A stretch of DNA of 56,894 bases, taken from positions 1-56,894 of the forward strand of contig NZ_JAAXLS010000044.1 of assembly GCF_012328925.1 (NCBI RefSeq), written 5' to 3'. Below, piece by piece: positions 42,243 to 49,806 of this stretch (the first letter of the stretch is position 1; every line of letters begins with the position of its first letter). The position numbers and the translations under genes were made by a program. This stretch comes from Amycolatopsis acididurans. Lineage in GTDB: Bacteria > Actinomycetota > Actinomycetes > Mycobacteriales > Pseudonocardiaceae. The notes below the pieces were generated by a model that worked only from the letters and a program-made list of their open reading frames with translations, was not told where the DNA came from and did no database searches.

Positions 42243-42671
42243 TCAGCCGGCGCGGTCGTAGACGGTGTGGATGGAGTAGTCCTTTTGCGGCCCCGTCACG
42301 TGCATCCGCACGGTGAACCGGTCGTTGCCGGGGAACTCGTACTGTCCCGTATAGGTGTCTTCCCCGCAGAGATGCACGTCGGACGCGGACCCGGTGCCGC
42401 CCGGCCGCAGCACGTGCAAGGTTCGTGGCGGCCCAGGGTCGGCGAAGCAGATGCGGATCCGGTCGTGTTCGAGCCGGTAGTGGTATTCCCGGTAGACCTC
42501 GAGCACCTGCCCGTTGTCGAGCGTGAAGGTGCCGTCCTCCCGGTAGTGCAGGAGCGCGGGTTCGAGCGCGCTGAACCGCGCGGTGCCGCGAACCCGCCCG
42601 ATGCCGGGCAGGGTGCGGGCCAGCGTCCAGTCCCCGGCCAGGGCGGCGAACAGCCGGGAGGTGTCGTCCAC
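42243..42671 (-). CDS. DUF6314-family small beta-barrel protein
   Basis: A 142-residue protein with the pattern ALAGDWTLARTLPGIGRVRGTARF, YREDGTFTLDNGQVLEVYREYHYRL and VHLCGEDTYTGQYEF. This is the sequence style of the DUF6314 family: a small lipocalin-like barrel with no known activity, often near oxidoreductases in actinomycetes. Strand-rich composition, a conserved GDW and DxYxGxY fit a ligand-binding barrel. It is on the same strand as the LysR gene, 85 bases downstream, and convergent with the OYE gene. I cannot assign a substrate. The family name is from memory of similar sequences. Confidence 0.7.
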   Translation of the reverse strand: MDDTSRLFAALAGDWTLARTLPGIGRVRGTARFSALEPALLHYREDGTFTLDNGQVLEVYREYHYRLEHDRIRICFADPGPPRTLHVLRPGGTGSASDVHLCGEDTYTGQYEFPGNDRFTVRMHVTGPQKDYSIHTVYDRAG

Positions 42672-42756
42672 AGGCGGTCAGGCTACCGCGTGATCGTCTT
42701 CGCGAGCAGATTTAACAGCCGACCTGCTGCGCGCGAGAGATGGCGTGCCCACCTGA

Positions 42757-43662
42757 TCAGGCGTCCGCCACGTACGTCGGATCGGTCCGGTGCACCCGGG
42801 CGGTTTCGCGCATGCAATCCAGCAGTACGTCGTTGTATTTGGTGTCGGTGTTCGCCCACGCGACCCAGGTGCGCATCCAGTGCTCGGGGCGCTGGTCGTT
42901 GAGCGGAAGCCACGGCCAATCGGGAAACCATTTGCGGGCCGACGCGCTGCCGATCAGGACCGCGTCCACACCGGAGCTCTTGGCGATCAGCTCGCTGTGT
43001 TCGGAAAAGGCGCGGAACAGCCAGCCGACCTGCGTGCCGCTGGCGGCCGCGAGAGAGCGCAGGCTGATCTCTTCGCCTTTGGACGAATGTGCCATGACAC
43101 GCAGGCCCGCGAGGTCGGTGACGTCGATCTCGGTCCGGTCCACCGGGAGGGTGTCCTCGCGGAAAACGCAGCCGAGGCGTTGCCGGAACAGCATTTCCGC
43201 GTGCAGCTCGGGCGGTTCGGTGTGCATCAGGCTCAGGTCGAGCAGGCCGGTGTTCAGCATCCGGCGTTGTTCCTCGCTGGTGGCCTCGACGATCGCGAAC
43301 CGGATTTCCGGCGCCACCGCGGCTACCGATGCCAGGTACTGCTCGATCCATCCGTGCGGAACCCCGGAGGGCACTCCGAGATGCACGAGGTGCCCGCCGG
43401 CCGATGCGGACTGAAGCACCTCCGGGACGCGGTCGACGAGTTCGAAGATCGACAGCAGGTGGGTGCGCAGGCCTTCTCCGACGACGGTCAGTTTGGTGCC
43501 GGTCGGTGTGCGGCGCAGCAGCTTGTATCCGAGGTTCTTCTCCAGCTGCGCGATCTGCCTGCTCAGCGTGGGCTGGGTGAGGTGCAGGGCGGCCGCGGCG
43601 CGGGAGATCGAGCCGAACTCGGCCACCGCGCGGAAGTAGTCGAGCTGACGCAACTCAAACAT
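42757..43662 (-). CDS. LysR-family transcriptional regulator
   Basis: A 301-residue LysR regulator. The N-terminal helix-turn-helix is standard (LRQLDYFRAVAEFGSISRAA, LHLTQPTLSRQIAQLEKNLG, then LLRRT). A substrate-binding-protein-like effector domain covers about residues 90-295. ATG 43662 is chosen because MFELRQLDYF is the normal family start; the 16 codons upstream are unlike the family. It diverges from the hydrolase-SDR-isomerase-MFS operon, and the 110-base gap holds a T-N11-A element. By family rule it should activate that operon in response to a pathway metabolite and repress itself. Confidence 0.9.
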   Translation of the reverse strand: MFELRQLDYFRAVAEFGSISRAAAALHLTQPTLSRQIAQLEKNLGYKLLRRTPTGTKLTVVGEGLRTHLLSIFELVDRVPEVLQSASAGGHLVHLGVPSGVPHGWIEQYLASVAAVAPEIRFAIVEATSEEQRRMLNTGLLDLSLMHTEPPELHAEMLFRQRLGCVFREDTLPVDRTEIDVTDLAGLRVMAHSSKGEEISLRSLAAASGTQVGWLFRAFSEHSELIAKSSGVDAVLIGSASARKWFPDWPWLPLNDQRPEHWMRTWVAWANTDTKYNDVLLDCMRETARVHRTDPTYVADA

Positions 43663-43673
43663 GCCGTGATGAT

Positions 43674-43710
43674 ATGCCTTGTGGGCATGGGTACCGCCGA
43701 TGATGGGCAT
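43674..43710. promoter_or_regulatory. LysR box between divergent genes
   Basis: ATGCC-N5-GGCAT at 43674-43688 contains an exact T-N11-A (T43675, A43687), the classic LysR binding pattern. A second GGGCAT half-site lies at 43705-43710, 22 bases (about two helical turns) after the first. The arrangement suits a LysR tetramer contacting a recognition site and an activation site before the hydrolase operon start at 43773. Confidence 0.65.
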
Positions 43711-43772
43711 TTGCTAAATACCCGCTGGCAGCTGACGATCTGAGGGCGCAGAAGTTTCCCGGAGAGGACCCT

Positions 43773-44525
43773 ATGAACGCCGAGATCATCGAGCTGGCTT
43801 TCGAGCAGTTCCGCGGCGCGCCCGCGCCGTTCACGTTCGTGCTCGTCCACGGCTGGGCCCGGTCGCGTTCGGACTGGGACCCGGTCGTCGAAGGCCTGTG
43901 CGGCATCGCTCCCGCCGTCGCCGTGGACCTGCGCGGGCACGGCGCGTCCAGACAGGGGAAGGAAATGCGGCTCCCACAGGTCGCGGCCGACGTCCGTGCC
44001 CTGATCGAGCGGCTCGGGCTCACCCGCGTCGTGCTTGTCGGGCATTCCGCGGGCGGCGAGGTCGTGGCTTTCCTGGCTCGGCAGGAACCAGAGCTCGTGG
44101 CCGGTCTGGTCGTCATCGATCCGGCGTTCGGGCTTGCCGACGAAGACCACGCACGGATCGAGGCGCTCGCCGAGCGGCTGTGGCGGGAAGACCCCGTCAC
44201 CGTCGCAGCCGAGCACTTCCTGAAGTCCGGGCCCAGCCCGTTGCCGCGCACCGGCGGGCCGGTATCGGCCACGCCGGAAGCGATTCGCGATCTGTTCATC
44301 GACTTCGCTTTCGCGCCGGAGAGTTTGCACTTCCAAACGCAGACCACCGCGTTCTTCGCCGGTTTTCCCGTGCCGGTTCTCGCGTTCTACCGGAACGGGG
44401 AACGCGCGCAACTTGCGCGGGAAAGCCTGCCCAACGCTGACATCCGGGTTCTGCCGGGCGGTCATTGGACGCATCACGAGTATCCCGGCGAGGTCGTGGC
44501 CGCGATCGCCGACTGGCTCCGCTGA
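43773..44525 (+). CDS. Alpha/beta hydrolase
   Basis: A 250-residue alpha/beta hydrolase. Marks are FVLVHGWARSRSDWDPV near residue 20, VDLRGHGASRQ near 50, the nucleophile elbow VLVGHSAGGEVV with Ser near 92, an Asp in VVIDPAFGL or later, and the terminal GGHWTHHEYP His near 230. It could be a lactonase, esterase or C-C bond hydrolase. It is the first gene of a LysR-controlled operon with an SDR, a TIM-barrel isomerase and an MFS carrier. Lactone or ester opening of an imported compound is a reasonable guess. The ATG follows GGAGAGGA. Confidence 0.85.
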   Translation: MNAEIIELAFEQFRGAPAPFTFVLVHGWARSRSDWDPVVEGLCGIAPAVAVDLRGHGASRQGKEMRLPQVAADVRALIERLGLTRVVLVGHSAGGEVVAFLARQEPELVAGLVVIDPAFGLADEDHARIEALAERLWREDPVTVAAEHFLKSGPSPLPRTGGPVSATPEAIRDLFIDFAFAPESLHFQTQTTAFFAGFPVPVLAFYRNGERAQLARESLPNADIRVLPGGHWTHHEYPGEVVAAIADWLR

Positions 44526-44555
44526 CCGAACGTTCTCGAAAGGAAAGAAAAGCAC

Positions 44556-45356
44556 ATGACCGACCCGCAACGCGTCGCCATCGTCACCGGCGGCGCCGGG
44601 AAACTGGGCAGCGCCATCGCCGCGCGTCTCCTCGAAGACGGTGTCGCCGTGGTGGTGGCCGACGTGAACGCGGACGCCGCAGCCGCGACCGTCGCGGGCT
44701 TCCGCGCGCGCTTCGCCGCCCCGTCCCACAGCGTCACGGCCGATCTCGGCTCCGTCGACTCGATCGAGTCACTGGCGCGCGAGGTGGGCGAGAGGTTCGG
44801 CCGTCTCGACATCGTCGTGAACAACGCCGCGGTGAACCGCCGCTCGACCTTGTCCGAGCTCACCCCCGAAGCCTGGGACGTCATGAGCGACGTGAACCTG
44901 CGTGCCCCGGCGATTCTCGTCAGCCGGGTGCTCGGCTTCTTCAAGGCGCAGAACGGCGGCAGCGTCGTCAACATCGCCTCGCGGAACTGGGTTTCCGGCG
45001 GCCCGGTCGCCTACACGACCATGAAGGCCGGAATCGTCGGCATGACCAGGTCCTTCGCGACCGAACTGGCGAAGTACAACGTCACCGCCAACGCCGTGGC
45101 GCCCAGTTTCATCGAATCCGACTTCACCAGCTACGACCGTGACGACGAGCAGATGCGCCGCCTGATGGAGCAGTACCAGGCGATCACGCCGCTCCCGCGC
45201 ATGGCCGAACCCCGCGACGTCGCGAACGCCGTAGCGTTCCTCGCCTCGCCGGCCGCGTCCTTCATCACCGGCGAAGTCCTGCACGTCTGCGGTGGAGCGC
45301 AGCTCGCGCCGCTCCCGCGAACCCCGCTTGCCGTCGAACACCCGGAACGGCGATGA
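44556..45356 (+). CDS. Short-chain dehydrogenase/reductase
   Basis: A 266-residue classical SDR. The cofactor motif is VTGGAGKLGSAIAARL near residue 10, with DVNAD after the second strand, which favours NAD(H). NNAAVNRR lies near 88. The catalytic Ser is in NIASRNWVSGG near 140 and YTTMK (the YxxxK) near 155. The C-terminal SFITGEVLHVCGG is standard. It likely oxidises a secondary hydroxyl. The ATG has GAAAGGAAAG before it, and the stop overlaps the next start (ATGA), so it is coupled to the isomerase-like gene. Confidence 0.9.
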   Translation: MTDPQRVAIVTGGAGKLGSAIAARLLEDGVAVVVADVNADAAAATVAGFRARFAAPSHSVTADLGSVDSIESLAREVGERFGRLDIVVNNAAVNRRSTLSELTPEAWDVMSDVNLRAPAILVSRVLGFFKAQNGGSVVNIASRNWVSGGPVAYTTMKAGIVGMTRSFATELAKYNVTANAVAPSFIESDFTSYDRDDEQMRRLMEQYQAITPLPRMAEPRDVANAVAFLASPAASFITGEVLHVCGGAQLAPLPRTPLAVEHPERR

Positions 45357-46198
45357 AGTTCGGCGTCGCGACGATCTCCCTGCCCAGCCTGAACATCGGT
45401 GAAGCCGTCGCGGAGATCGCCGCGGCCGGGTTCGGCGGCATCGAATGGCGGGTCGAGCCGAGGCCCGGCAGCATCCGGGACGCCACACCGGCGCACCCGT
45501 TTCTCGTGAATCACCGCTCGACCATCCCACTCGACGTGGCGGCGGCCGCCGAGGTGGCACGGGAAACCCGTGCGGCAGGACTCGAAATCGTCGGCCTGGC
45601 GCCGTACATCGAAGTCGGTGACACCGGCACGCTGCGCCTGGCCTGTGAAATGGCTGCCGCTGCGGGTGCTCCGCAGATCCGGGTGCAGGCGCCGAGGATC
45701 TCCCGTACGCACAATCCGTACTCCGTGCTGTACGAGGAAACCGTCGCGTTCTTCGGCGAAATCGAGGCCGCCGCGAGGGCAACGGGCATCCGAGTGCTGC
45801 TGGAGATCCACCACAACACCATCTGCTCCAGCGCGGCGCTGGCACACCGGGTGGTCGCGCGGTTCGCCCCTTCCCACGTCGGTGTCATCTACGACCTCGG
45901 CAACCTCGTCTTCGAAGGCTATGAAGCGCACGAGATCGCGCTCGACCTGCTCGGCGACCATCTCGGGCACGTGCACCTGAAGAACGCCGCGCATTTCCGT
46001 TCGCCGGGAGGCGGATGGCGGCCGGACTGGACGCCGCTCGAGGACGGCGAAGTCGACGTACCCCATGTTCTCGAACTCCTCGACCAGCGCGGCTACCGCG
46101 ACTGGGTGTCCGTGGAGGACATGAGCCTCGATCGCGAACCACGCGCTGCCTTGCACCACAACGCGGCTCAGCTGCGCGAGTGGGGCCTGCTGCGCTGA
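45353..46198 (+). CDS. TIM-barrel sugar phosphate isomerase/epimerase-type protein
   Basis: A 281-residue AP-endonuclease-2-like barrel, distinct from the one at 28524-29390. Metal ligands appear in LLEIHHNT (Glu near residue 146), VIYDLGNL (Asp near 181), HVHLKNA (His near 206) and WVSVEDMS (Glu near 250). The family includes inosose dehydratase, hydroxypyruvate isomerase and 3-keto-sugar epimerases. With an SDR and transporter in the same operon it fits an oxidise-then-isomerise (or dehydrate) scheme for a polyol or keto-sugar. The start overlaps the SDR stop. Confidence 0.82.
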   Translation: MKFGVATISLPSLNIGEAVAEIAAAGFGGIEWRVEPRPGSIRDATPAHPFLVNHRSTIPLDVAAAAEVARETRAAGLEIVGLAPYIEVGDTGTLRLACEMAAAAGAPQIRVQAPRISRTHNPYSVLYEETVAFFGEIEAAARATGIRVLLEIHHNTICSSAALAHRVVARFAPSHVGVIYDLGNLVFEGYEAHEIALDLLGDHLGHVHLKNAAHFRSPGGGWRPDWTPLEDGEVDVPHVLELLDQRGYRDWVSVEDMSLDREPRAALHHNAAQLREWGLLR

Positions 46199-46229
46199 CA
46201 CATCGACGTACCGGACAAGGAGGTCCACA

Positions 46230-47528
46230 ATGGATACCACGGAGTCGTCTCCCGGCGAAGCCCTGCCGGCCACCTCTGGCTACCGCTGGGTGATCCTCGC
46301 CATCTGCTGGCTGGCGTTCACACTCATCTACATCAACCGCACCGCGTGGTCGGTGGTCGCGATCGATGCCTCGCATTCCCTCGGACTTTCCGTGGCGCAG
46401 CTCGGTATCTTCGCCACGGCGCTGTCCATCGGCTACGTCGTCACCAACATCCCCGGCGGTATCGTCGCCGACCTCATCGGTGGCCGGATGGCGGCTGGAA
46501 TCTCCCTGGTGGCGGCGGGATTGCTGACGCTGGCGTTCGGCACCGTGACGAACGTCGGCGTGGGGATCGCGCTCCAGATCCTCATCGGACTCGTCAGTGG
46601 CGCCGACGTCGCGTCCTTCACCAAGCTGATCAGCCGCTGGTTCCCGCCTGCCGACCGTGGCACGGCCTTCGGCCTGTACATCACCTCGACCGCGTTGGGC
46701 AGCGTGATCGCCAACGCCTCCATTCCGGAGCTGCTGGCGAAACTGCATTGGAACGGGGTCTACTATGTGCTCGGCGTGCTGACCATCGCGATCGGTGCGG
46801 TGTGCTGGACATTCCTGCGGAACAATCCGCCATCCCCGGTCGAACCCGCCGCCGAAGCTTCGGCATCGGGCGGGCGGCTCGGTCTCCGCGCGATGGTCGG
46901 CAACCGCAACCTTCTCTCGCTCGCAGCGGCAGGCCTTGGCATGCAGTGGGCGACGCTCGGTTTCCTGGCGTGGGGCAACTCGCTGATGGTCAAGGCGCTC
47001 GGCCTCTCCGCAGGCAAGGCCGCGCTGGTGATGGTCATCGTCAGCACCACGGCCATCGGCGTCAAACCGCTGGTGGGTTTCCTGTCCGACCGGGTGCGGG
47101 GCACACGCAAGGCGCACCTGATGGTGCTCAGCGGGTACTTCGTGATCATCCTGATCGTGTTCGGGCTCCTCCGGAATTACTCGGTGATGCTCGCGCTCGC
47201 GCCGTTCCTCGGGCTCGGTGTCTACGGCTACACGGTGCTGACGAACTCGACCGTGCCGCAGTATGCGGATCCGCGGTTCGTCGGCGGGGCCTTCGGCTTC
47301 GCCAACACCGCGTGGCAGCTCGGTGGTGTCTTCGCGCCGATCGCGGTGGGCGCGGTTTTCAGCGCCACCGGTTCGCTGTTCCTCGCGCTCGCCGTACTGG
47401 CGGTCGGCCCGTTGCTGGGTGTGTTCCTGCTCCTGCCCATCCGCGAGCGGACGCCGGTCCCGGTCGCCGATGAACGGCGCGACAGCGTCCCGACAGGCTC
47501 TGACGTGCTCGGCGACGGGAAGCGTTGA
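46230..47528 (+). CDS. Major facilitator transporter (anion:cation symporter type)
   Basis: A 432-residue carrier with 12 predicted helices. The opening RWVILAICWLAFTLIYINRTAWSVV and GGIVADLIGGRMAAG in the first loop fit the ACS branch of the MFS, which imports sugar acids, phthalate-like and other organic anions. A mid-protein cytoplasmic loop (about residues 205-225) is Pro/Ala-rich. AAGGAGG lies eight bases before the ATG. It is the last gene of the LysR-controlled operon and ends 17 bases before the convergent ferredoxin gene; I see no clear terminator between them. Confidence 0.88.
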   Translation: MDTTESSPGEALPATSGYRWVILAICWLAFTLIYINRTAWSVVAIDASHSLGLSVAQLGIFATALSIGYVVTNIPGGIVADLIGGRMAAGISLVAAGLLTLAFGTVTNVGVGIALQILIGLVSGADVASFTKLISRWFPPADRGTAFGLYITSTALGSVIANASIPELLAKLHWNGVYYVLGVLTIAIGAVCWTFLRNNPPSPVEPAAEASASGGRLGLRAMVGNRNLLSLAAAGLGMQWATLGFLAWGNSLMVKALGLSAGKAALVMVIVSTTAIGVKPLVGFLSDRVRGTRKAHLMVLSGYFVIILIVFGLLRNYSVMLALAPFLGLGVYGYTVLTNSTVPQYADPRFVGGAFGFANTAWQLGGVFAPIAVGAVFSATGSLFLALAVLAVGPLLGVFLLLPIRERTPVPVADERRDSVPTGSDVLGDGKR

Positions 47529-47545
47529 GCCGGTGAACCGGTGCG

Positions 47546-47830
47546 TCAGCCCGGAAGCCCTCGCACGACGGGGTGATCGGCGCCCGGCTCGAGTCCCAGG
47601 GCGAAGACGCCGGCGTTGATGTCGCGGAAGCGTTCGCGGTCGGCGGGAAGTTCCTCGTCGAAGAAGATCGCGCCTTGTGGGCACACGGATTCGCAGGCGC
47701 CGCAGTCGATGCAGTCGTCCGGGTTGATGTAGAGCATCCGCCCGCCCTGCTGGATGCAGTCGACGGGACATTGGTTCAGACAGCTGCGGTCCATGATGTC
47801 CAGGCAGCCCTCGGTGATCACGTAAGCCAT
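47546..47830 (-). CDS. 7Fe ferredoxin (3Fe-4S/4Fe-4S), FdxA type
   Basis: A 94-residue ferredoxin, slightly shorter than the usual 105-115. The N-terminal AYVITEGCLDIMDRSCLNQC and the CIDCGACESVC run near residue 40 supply the cysteines of a 3Fe-4S and a 4Fe-4S cluster as in actinobacterial FdxA. The tail is short and not Cys-rich. It overlaps the reductase gene by 13 bases and is the last gene of the Rieske oxygenase operon, so it should carry electrons from the FprA-type reductase to the oxygenase. Rieske systems usually use 2Fe-2S ferredoxins, so this choice is unusual. Confidence 0.9.
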   Translation of the reverse strand: MAYVITEGCLDIMDRSCLNQCPVDCIQQGGRMLYINPDDCIDCGACESVCPQGAIFFDEELPADRERFRDINAGVFALGLEPGADHPVVRGLPG

Positions 47831-49083
47831 GTCGGTCCTCCTCCGGTGCCGATCTCCACCAGTCGGGCGAGATCGGCGATCTTGGTCCGGGTGCGGTCGT
47901 TCTGCGCGCCGAGTGCGATCTCGGCCGCGTCGATCGCCAGCCAGCCGCGCCAGGTGACGACCCGGGTGCCGTGCGCGGCGAGGGTGGCGTCGATGCCGGG
48001 TTCCCGGTCGTCGACGGGCAGGTCGGCGAGCAGGCCCTCCACGGTCTCGATGGCGCAGGCCTTGTTCGTGCCGATCACCCCCGACGGACCCCGCTTCGCC
48101 CAGCCGGTGACGTACAGGCCCGGGCCGACTCGCCCGCGCACGTGCGGGATGCGGCCCAGCCGCGGATCGAACGGCACGCCCGCCAGCGGTTCGCCGCGGT
48201 AGCCGATGGCGCTGACGACCAGATCGGCCGGCACGCGTTCACCGCCGCGCAAGCGCACCTGCTCGACGCGGCCGGTTCCGGTCAGTTCCTCCGCCGCCTG
48301 CCGGAACCGGAAGGTCAGGCTGCGAGGTGCCCCGGTCCGCGGACGGGTGCTCCACCGCCGGAACGCCTCGACCCGTGCCGCCACGGTCCGGTCCGTCTCA
48401 CAGCGTGCGCGGTCGTCCTCGGTCAGCGTCAGCTCGCCGGGGTCGACGACGATGTCGAGGTCGGCCAGCTTGTCCAGTTCGAGCAGTTCGGCCGGGGTGA
48501 ACTTCGTATCGGCCACGCCGCCGCGGACGAGTACTCGCACCTCGCGGACCGGATTCCGGTTCAGCACATGCAGAACCGCGTCGGTGACGTCGGTATGGGC
48601 CAGCCCGCCGCCGCGGAGCAGGACCCGGGCGATGTCGAGTGCGACGTTCCCGGCCCCGATGACGACGACGCGCCGGGCCTGCGCCGCCTGGCCCGCGGCG
48701 GGGCGGCCGTTGTACCAGTCGACGAGTGTGCCCGCGCTGACGTGACCGGGGAGGTCCTCGCCCGGGATGCCCAGCCGCCGTGGCCGCGGTGCGCCCGTGG
48801 CGAGCACGACGGCCGCGTACTCGCGGTCAAGGTCGTCCAGCGTCAGGTCCCGGCCGAGCGTGACGTTTCCCCGGAACGTCACGCGCGGGTCCGACATCGT
48901 CTTGTGCAGCGTGCGGACCACCGATTTGATCTTCAGGTGGTCCGGGGCGACGCCGTAACGAACCAAGCCGAACGGGGTCGGGGTGCGGTCGAAGACGTCG
49001 ACCCGGACGTCGTCGCGCTTGAGCAGTGCCGTGGTCGCGAAGATCCCGGACGGCCCCGCGCCGACGACGGCGACGTGCGTCAT
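47818..49083 (-). CDS. FprA/adrenodoxin reductase-type ferredoxin-NADP reductase
   Basis: A 421-residue flavoprotein. The FAD motif VAVVGAGPSGIFATTALLKR starts near residue 4. Then come PTPFGLVRYGVAPDH near 37, the NADPH motif VVVIGAGNVALDIARVLLRG near 142 and the C-terminal YVTGWAKRGPSGVIGTNKACA near 325, all hallmarks of the FprA/adrenodoxin reductase group. It transfers electrons from NADPH to a ferredoxin. The ATG at 49083 overlaps the small upstream gene (ATGA) and its end overlaps the ferredoxin gene. It is probably dedicated to the Rieske oxygenase of the same operon. Confidence 0.93.
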   Translation of the reverse strand: MTHVAVVGAGPSGIFATTALLKRDDVRVDVFDRTPTPFGLVRYGVAPDHLKIKSVVRTLHKTMSDPRVTFRGNVTLGRDLTLDDLDREYAAVVLATGAPRPRRLGIPGEDLPGHVSAGTLVDWYNGRPAAGQAAQARRVVVIGAGNVALDIARVLLRGGGLAHTDVTDAVLHVLNRNPVREVRVLVRGGVADTKFTPAELLELDKLADLDIVVDPGELTLTEDDRARCETDRTVAARVEAFRRWSTRPRTGAPRSLTFRFRQAAEELTGTGRVEQVRLRGGERVPADLVVSAIGYRGEPLAGVPFDPRLGRIPHVRGRVGPGLYVTGWAKRGPSGVIGTNKACAIETVEGLLADLPVDDREPGIDATLAAHGTRVVTWRGWLAIDAAEIALGAQNDRTRTKIADLARLVEIGTGGGPTWLT

Positions 49084-49295
49084 TGCGCACCCGCCTCGGA
49101 CGACCACCTGTGCAGTGACGGATCGAGCAGTCTGCGCAGGACCGATTCCGGTGCCCAGGCCAGTGTCTCCAGCAGGAGTGCGTCGAAATAGGCGGTGTGC
49201 CCGGTGTTGTTGTCCACAATGCACAGACGGGTGTCGTTGCCCTCGTGGTCGATCGACACGGTCACCGACGCGAACTCGTTCGCGATGACGTGCAT
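49080..49295 (-). CDS. Small protein of Rieske oxygenase operons
   Basis: A 71-residue protein with VIANEFASVTV near the start and LDALAW-like FDALLLETLAWAPESVLRRLLDP later. Small proteins of this pattern occur beside ring-hydroxylating oxygenases of actinomycetes and are sometimes labelled dihydrodiol dehydrogenase, although at this size and with no Rossmann motif that activity is very unlikely. It sits between the oxygenase beta subunit and the reductase, overlapping the latter by four bases. It may assist assembly or regulate electron flow; no function can be assigned. Confidence 0.7.
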   Translation of the reverse strand: MHVIANEFASVTVSIDHEGNDTRLCIVDNNTGHTAYFDALLLETLAWAPESVLRRLLDPSLHRWSSEAGAQ

Positions 49296-49308
49296 GGCAG
49301 GCTCCCGC

Positions 49309-49806
49309 TCAGATCAGGAAGGACATCGTCGGAATGGGCTGGTCGCGGTTGACCAGCAGGACGACCTTGCGCGACATCCGGATCTCGCCATCGACCCTGG
49401 TCAGTGAGTGCCGGACGGACCCGGCCCAGGTCGTCAGGCCGCGCAGCCGGGACTCGACCGCGATGAACGTGGCACGCGTTTCGGTGCCGTGCTCGCCGGT
49501 CCCGACGACTTCTACATTGGACACCAGGTGAGCGACCTTGCTCGCCGGGTCCTGTGAGTGCCGTTTCCCGGTCTTGAGCTGGGCGACACGCAGCGCGATC
49601 CGGGAGCGGTTGTCGTAGATCACGGAGATGTGATTGTCCGGATCGGACACCGACTCGGGACCCGCCGGCAACCAGTACAGGGCTTCGTCGGTCCAGAGCG
49701 CTTCCCACTCGTCGTAGCGGCACTCGTCCGCGAGGCGTGCCTCGGCGAAGAGGAACTGCGCCGCCTCCCGTGCCGTGATCGCGCCGGTGGTGGTGGACGC
49801 CGTCAT
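49309..49806 (-). CDS. Aromatic-ring-hydroxylating oxygenase, beta subunit
   Basis: A 165-residue small subunit with an NTF2/SnoaL-like fold. Typical segments are AAQFLFAEARLADECRYDEWEALWTDEALYWLP near residue 12, HISVIYDNRSRIALRVAQLKTGK near 60 and the C-terminal SRKVVLLVNRDQPIPTMSFLI. It has no metal or cofactor site and supports the alpha3beta3 hexamer. The start is taken at ATG 49806, overlapping the alpha-subunit stop (ATGA). It belongs to the TetR-controlled operon with alpha subunit, reductase and ferredoxin. Confidence 0.92.
   Translation of the reverse strand: MTASTTTGAITAREAAQFLFAEARLADECRYDEWEALWTDEALYWLPAGPESVSDPDNHISVIYDNRSRIALRVAQLKTGKRHSQDPASKVAHLVSNVEVVGTGEHGTETRATFIAVESRLRGLTTWAGSVRHSLTRVDGEIRMSRKVVLLVNRDQPIPTMSFLI

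Noticed and set aside
49080..49295. Dihydrodiol dehydrogenase
   Set aside because: The name attaches to such small proteins, but 71 residues with no cofactor motif cannot be that enzyme.
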